Of a DNA stretch of 64,000 nucleotides, positions 60,280 through 64,000 are shown in pieces. Where the stretch lies: the NCBI RefSeq assembly GCF_013364215.1, contig NZ_CP054923.1, forward strand, positions 3,286,001-3,350,000, read 5' to 3'. Under the pieces are notes generated by a model. That model saw nothing but the letters and a program-made list of their open reading frames with translations. It made no database searches and was not told the DNA's origin. The position numbers and the translations under genes are program-made. This DNA is from Verrucosispora sp. NA02020 (GTDB lineage: Bacteria > Actinomycetota > Actinomycetes > Mycobacteriales > Micromonosporaceae). Each line of letters starts with the position of its first letter. The first letter of the stretch is position 1.

Positions 60280-61050
60280 TCAGCGTTGCAGTCGGGTCGG
60301 CTTGCCGGAGCCCTTGCGGCGGACCAGCCACGCCTCGGTGATGTGGGTGAACATCGCGTCGGCGGCACCGGCCGGGTCGCGGGCGGCGATCCGCTCGTAG
60401 ATGCGGCGGTGTCCCCGGTTGGACGCCACGCAGAGCGAGCGCTGGGTGCGGCCCATGTACCGCGCGGTGTTGGCGACCTGGCTCTCCAGCGAGCGGACCA
60501 CCCCACGGGCGATCCGGTTGCCGGACGCCTGCATCACCGTGTCGTGGAAGGCCCGGTCGTGCTCGTGGTAGGCGACCGTGTCGTCGACGAGTTCGTCCAT
60601 CCGGTCGACCAGCGCCCGCAGGCGCTCGATGGTCTCGGCGTCGGCCTGCCGGGCGGCGACGTGCGCCATGTCCGATTCGAGCAGCCGTCTGGTGACCACC
60701 AGGTCGTCGAGAATGGCGAGGCTGTCGTCCTCGGCGATGGTGGCGGCGAGGACGAGTTCGTCGAGCATGTCCCAGTTCGAGGGCTCGGTGACCGTGGTGC
60801 CGGCGCCCTGGCGTACCTGCACCAGGCCCTTCTCCTGGAGGACCTTCACCGCCTCCCGGACCACGGTCCGGCTCACCGAGAAGGTCTCGCAGAGCACGGG
60901 CTCGGGGGGCAGGGGAGACCCGGACGGGTGCATCCCGCGCACGATCCGCTGCACCAGCTCGGCGGTGACGGCGCGCGCCAGGTTCTGCGGCCGGCGGGTC
61001 CAGGCCGGGGCGGCCGTGGCATCCACGGTCGTCTCCTGCGATGGCGTCAT
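60280..61050 (-). CDS. GntR-family (FCD) transcriptional regulator
   Basis: A 256-aa protein. Winged helix: LVQRIVRGMHPSGSPLPPEPVL and FSVSRTVVREAVKVLQEKGLVQV. The FCD ligand domain (about 95-235) shows the metal-ligand pattern typical of sugar-acid sensors: HDRAFHDTVMQASGN and RGHRRIYERIAARDP. GGAGGGG precedes ATG 61050. It is divergent from a sugar ABC operon and shares its promoter region; the palindrome at 61110 is its likely site. Confidence 0.92.
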   Translation of the reverse strand: MTPSQETTVDATAAPAWTRRPQNLARAVTAELVQRIVRGMHPSGSPLPPEPVLCETFSVSRTVVREAVKVLQEKGLVQVRQGAGTTVTEPSNWDMLDELVLAATIAEDDSLAILDDLVVTRRLLESDMAHVAARQADAETIERLRALVDRMDELVDDTVAYHEHDRAFHDTVMQASGNRIARGVVRSLESQVANTARYMGRTQRSLCVASNRGHRRIYERIAARDPAGAADAMFTHITEAWLVRRKGSGKPTRLQR

Positions 61051-61109
61051 GTCCCCTCCGATTTGCTTGCCGTGGCACGACGTCCGGTGGTCAGTGTACG
61101 TCCGACCGT

Positions 61110-61128
61110 TGACGTCAGACGTCATACG
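61110..61128. promoter_or_regulatory. GntR operator in the divergent regulator/ABC promoter
   Basis: TGACGTCAGACGTCA (61110-61124) is a perfect 7-1-7 palindrome; ACGTCATACG (61119-61128) overlaps it and recurs inverted at 58564-58573. It lies between the GntR gene and the binding-protein gene. Confidence 0.6.
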
Positions 61129-61197
61129 AGTTACGTTTTCGCACATTGTTGGCCTGCGGTGGAGCCGTCGGCCATTGCCGTTCAGAGGTGAACAACG

Positions 61198-62466
61198 ATG
61201 AAACAGCGCACAATATGGTCCGCCGTCCTCGTTGTGGGACTGGTAGCGATGGCCGGCTGTGGAAGCGCCACCGGATCGGGCGGGTCCGGCGGTGGCGCGG
61301 AGGGCAAGCTGGTGGTGTGGGACTGGAAGTCCGGTGAGGCGTCCGCCGCGCCGTACCTCGACAAGGCCAAGGCGGACTTCGCCAAGAAACACCCGGACGT
61401 GACGGTCGAGTTCGTCGCGCAGCCGTTCGACCAGTACTACACGCTGCTGGGCGCGGCGATCCAGACCGGCAAGGGCCCGGACGTCATGCTCTTCAACGGC
61501 GGCGGTCAGATCCGGGACCGGGTCGACGCGCTGGTGCCGCTGGACGAGTACCTCGCCGAGGACCGGGAGCGCCTGGCCGGCTGGGACGCCTTCACCAAGG
61601 ACGGCCGCACCTACGCCGGCCCGGTGACGTTGCAGGGCCACCCTATCTACTACAACAAGGCGGTGTACGAGAAGGCCGGGCTCGACCCCGCCGCCCCGGC
61701 GACGACCTGGACCGAGTTCCTCAGCGACTGCGCCGCCATCGCCAAGGCCGGCGCCAAGTGCTTCGCGCTGGGCAACAAGGAGGGCGCGGGCATCCAGTTC
61801 TGGCTCTCCGCACTGGGCTCCGCCACGCTCACCGCGCAGGAGTACGACGACTGGGTCGCCGGCAAGCGCGACTGGAACTCACCCCACGTCAAGCGGGTCT
61901 TCCAGCTCTGGCAGGAGGCCGGCGACGCCGGGCTGAACACCGACGGCGCCAACTCGACCGCGATGTTCAACGACGGGTTCGCCCTCTTCCAGTCCGGCAA
62001 GGCCGCCCACGTCATCGGGCTGATGTCGGACGTCGGGCACTGGAAGGACTTCAACGAGTTCCTGACGCCGGAGAAGCTCGGCGTGATGAACGCCCCGGTG
62101 GTCACCGAGGGCACCACCCCGAGCCTGCCCTTCGACGGTGGGATCGGCTACGGCGTGGCCAAGTGGACCAAGGACCCGAAGGTCGCCGCCGACCTGGTCC
62201 GCTCGCTCACCTCGACCGAGGCGCTCAACGCCTTCTACGCGGACGCGGGCGCGATCGCCGCCGACACCACGATCGACGTGTCGCAGGGCGGCCCGGCGGT
62301 GGCCGGCATCGTGGCCGAGACCGCGGACGGCAAGCCGGCCCTGCACGTGGCGCTCTCCTCCAAGACCCTGGACCTGATGGGCCGACTGTCCCAGCAACTG
62401 CTCAGCGGCTCGGCCGGCGTCGACGAGGTGGTGCGGCAACTGGCCGCCTCCGACCAGGCGGGCTGA
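61198..62466 (+). CDS. Sugar ABC transporter, substrate-binding lipoprotein
   Basis: A 422-aa family-1 extracellular solute-binding protein. The signal sequence ends in lipobox MAGC. Key blocks: GKLVVWDWKSGEA, FAKKHPDVTVEFVAQPF, GPDVMLFNGGG, YYNKAVYEKAGLDP and GGIGYGVAKW. It captures a mono- or oligosaccharide for the two permeases downstream. AGAGGTG precedes ATG 61198. Together with the esterase and GntR it suggests plant-polymer sugar uptake. Confidence 0.93.
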   Translation: MKQRTIWSAVLVVGLVAMAGCGSATGSGGSGGGAEGKLVVWDWKSGEASAAPYLDKAKADFAKKHPDVTVEFVAQPFDQYYTLLGAAIQTGKGPDVMLFNGGGQIRDRVDALVPLDEYLAEDRERLAGWDAFTKDGRTYAGPVTLQGHPIYYNKAVYEKAGLDPAAPATTWTEFLSDCAAIAKAGAKCFALGNKEGAGIQFWLSALGSATLTAQEYDDWVAGKRDWNSPHVKRVFQLWQEAGDAGLNTDGANSTAMFNDGFALFQSGKAAHVIGLMSDVGHWKDFNEFLTPEKLGVMNAPVVTEGTTPSLPFDGGIGYGVAKWTKDPKVAADLVRSLTSTEALNAFYADAGAIAADTTIDVSQGGPAVAGIVAETADGKPALHVALSSKTLDLMGRLSQQLLSGSAGVDEVVRQLAASDQAG

Positions 62467-62470
62467 GTTC

Positions 62471-63436
62471 GTGCCGATCGGGAACGCACAGTCGTCGGTC
62501 CGTCCGGCTCCGGCCGGACGGACCGACGCGGCGACCGACCGTCGCCGGACCGGTGCGGCGCGGGCCGCCGGCCGCCTGCGCTCCGAGCGCCTCGCACCGT
62601 ACGTCCTGGTCGCCCCCGCCGTGCTGATCATCGTGGTGCTGCGGCTGTATCCGCTGCTGCTCGGCGTCAACTTCTCGTTCACCGGGGACGGGGCCCGCGA
62701 CGGCACGGCGGTGGGCGTCGACAACTACCGGGAACTGCTGGCCGACCCGCTGTTCCGGACCGCGCTGGGCAACGTCGGGTGGCTGGTGCTGCTGCTGCCG
62801 GTGGCGGTGGCGATCCCCGGCCTGCTGGCGACCTTCATCTACCTCCGGGTCCCCGGGCACCGGCTCTACCGCAGCGTCTACTTCTTTCCGGCCGTGCTCT
62901 CTCCGGTCATCGTCGGCGCGATCTTCAACCTGCTGCTCGCGGTGGACGGCCCGCTCAACTCCCTGCTCGGCCCGGCCGGTGTCGGCCCGATCGACTGGCT
63001 CGGCGACCCGGGCATCGCGATGTTCGTGGTGGTCGGCGTGCACGTCTGGGCCACCTTCGGGATGTCCCTGGTGGTCTTCCTCGCCGGCTTCGCGACCCTC
63101 GACGCCGCCCTGCTGGACGCCGCCCGGGTGGACGGGGCCTCACTGCCCCAGGTCATCCGGCACGTGATCGTCCCGGGGCTGTCCCGGACCATCCAGTTCG
63201 TCTTCGTCACCACGATGATCGGCATGTTGACCTCGATGTTCGGCCTGCTGTTCGTGATGACCAGCGGCGGCCCGGAGGGGTCCACCTACCTCCCGGAGTA
63301 CTACATCTGGATCCAGCAGGGCCAGATGAACCGTCCCGCCCTCGCCTCGGCCGCCTCGACGGTCCTCTTCGTGATCATGCTCGTGGTGGGGCTGGTGCAG
63401 ATCAAACTGCTCAGCCGGGCCGGAAGGGAGAACTGA
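62471..63436 (+). CDS. Sugar ABC permease, MalF/UgpA type
   Basis: A 321-aa permease with six predicted helices: LAPYVLVAPAVLIIVVLRLYPLLLG near the N terminus and the EAA motif DAALLDAARVDGASLPQVI. GTG 62471 follows the binding-protein stop by 4 nt. The stop overlaps the next ATG. Confidence 0.92.
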   Translation: MPIGNAQSSVRPAPAGRTDAATDRRRTGAARAAGRLRSERLAPYVLVAPAVLIIVVLRLYPLLLGVNFSFTGDGARDGTAVGVDNYRELLADPLFRTALGNVGWLVLLLPVAVAIPGLLATFIYLRVPGHRLYRSVYFFPAVLSPVIVGAIFNLLLAVDGPLNSLLGPAGVGPIDWLGDPGIAMFVVVGVHVWATFGMSLVVFLAGFATLDAALLDAARVDGASLPQVIRHVIVPGLSRTIQFVFVTTMIGMLTSMFGLLFVMTSGGPEGSTYLPEYYIWIQQGQMNRPALASAASTVLFVIMLVVGLVQIKLLSRAGREN

Positions 63437-64000
63437 TGTCACGCCTGCGGCCGGGGCGGTGGCTGATCGCCGTCCCGATGCTGGTGCTCGCCCTGGCGAC
63501 GATCTACCCCCTGCTCTTCACCGCGAACGTCGCGATGAAGACCCGGCGCGACTACATCCTCGACCGCTTCGCCCTGACCGACAAGCTGCGCTGGGACAAC
63601 ATCGAGACGGCGTGGAGCAGCGTCGGCATGAGCCGATACTTCGTCAACTCGGTGATCGTGGTGTCGTCGTCGGTGCTCCTGCTGTTGCTGCTCGGCTCGA
63701 TGGCCGGCTTCGCCCTCAGCCAGGTGCGCTTCCGCGGGTCGCGGGCGCTCTTCCTCGGCTGCCTCGCGGGTCTCTTCGTACCGTTCCAGGTGATCATGGT
63801 GCCGCTGGCCCGGATCATGGCGGACACGGCGCTCATCGACACGTACCCCGGGTTGATCCTCGTCTACGTCGCCCAGTTCCTGCCCTTCACCGTCTTCCTG
63901 ATGACCAGCTACTACCGGTCGATCCCGCCGGAGATCATCGATGCGGCCCGGATCGACGGCAACAGTCTCTACGGCGTGTACCGCCGGATCATGCTGCCGC
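63436..64000 (+). CDS. Sugar ABC permease, MalG/UgpE type (partial)
   Basis: 188 residues are visible before the window ends. They include IYPLLFTANVAMKTRRDYIL, FVNSVIVVSSSVLLLLLLGSMAGFALS, FVPFQVIMVPLARIM, and the beginning of the EAA motif IPPEIIDAARIDGNSLYGVY. ATG 63436 overlaps the previous stop (TGATG type). No ATPase gene is visible; such sugar systems often share MsiK. Confidence 0.92.
   Translation, partial: MSRLRPGRWLIAVPMLVLALATIYPLLFTANVAMKTRRDYILDRFALTDKLRWDNIETAWSSVGMSRYFVNSVIVVSSSVLLLLLLGSMAGFALSQVRFRGSRALFLGCLAGLFVPFQVIMVPLARIMADTALIDTYPGLILVYVAQFLPFTVFLMTSYYRSIPPEIIDAARIDGNSLYGVYRRIMLP

Noticed and set aside
1..64000. CRISPR array, prophage or transposase
   Set aside because: No regularly spaced repeats, phage structural genes or transposase motifs were seen on either strand.

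Overview
The window is very GC-rich DNA with C/G-ended codons, frequent GTG/TTG starts, 4-nt ATGA/GTGA gene overlaps and several likely leaderless genes. This is typical of a filamentous actinomycete; the gene mix suggests Micromonosporaceae (inference, no marker gene is present). There is no rRNA, tRNA, CRISPR array or transposase that I could recognise.

Layout. (1) 1-6643: a catabolic locus. A mandelate-racemase-type enolase (partial) diverges from an operon for a TPP-dependent 2-oxoacid dehydrogenase E1 alpha/beta pair, an SDR, a GGDEF-like/winged-helix regulator, a YciI-like protein and a TIM-barrel glycosidase-like protein. A repeated TAGGGCTCTAATT element sits in the divergent promoter. 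(2) 6664-10236: an autoregulated leaderless ArsR gene with a VOC enzyme, a secreted AA10 polysaccharide monooxygenase under a CebR-like box, an XRE regulator and a divergent SDR. (3) 10366-13312: a small membrane-anchored protein, a 55-aa protein and a NarL-type two-component system. The kinase carries an extra C-terminal extracytoplasmic domain related to the small protein.

(4) 13642-32439: the main biosynthetic cluster, five co-directional genes. PKS1 is ACP-KS-AT-AT-DH-ACP, PKS2 is KS-AT-ACP, and PKS3/NRPS is KS-AT-DH(degenerate)-ACP-Cy-A(Cys)-PCP-TE; a luciferase-like monooxygenase and a flavin reductase follow. There is no ketoreductase domain. The first AT has lost the carboxylate-binding Arg, so PKS1 looks like a merged loading/extension module. 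The predicted product is a starter acyl group extended three times, then condensed with cysteine and heterocyclised. A promoter with a palindrome over its -35 box drives it. A MarR-cupin-MFS unit (32458-35166) and a TetR gene follow.

(5) 35958-42071: a rearranged catabolic region. A 5'-truncated acyl-CoA dehydrogenase (minus) abuts a 5'-truncated hydantoinase-B gene (plus). Behind it run an amidohydrolase, a SnoaL-like protein, a quinone oxidoreductase, a TIGR04076-like protein, an F420/FMN luciferase-like enzyme and a fused dehydroquinase-like/alpha-beta hydrolase. (6) 53882-42126 (minus strand): an 11-gene operon of ATP-grasp ligase, DUF364-like Rossmann protein, cysteine-synthase-like PLP enzyme, dipeptide epimerase, MFS exporter, peptide/nickel-type ABC importer, GNAT and XRE-cupin regulator. 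It is preceded by a Zur-box-like palindrome. I read it as a candidate undescribed zinc-regulated small-molecule chelator (metallophore) system with its own export and re-import.

(7) 53933-58493: GNATs, a degraded stretch with a truncated GNAT copy and nested palindromes, and two XRE/TPR-like regulators. (8) 58560-64000: a secreted CBM13 esterase, a GntR/FCD regulator and a divergent sugar ABC transporter (SBP plus two permeases, the last cut by the window end). A shared ACGTCATACG motif links the GntR/ABC promoter with the esterase promoter.
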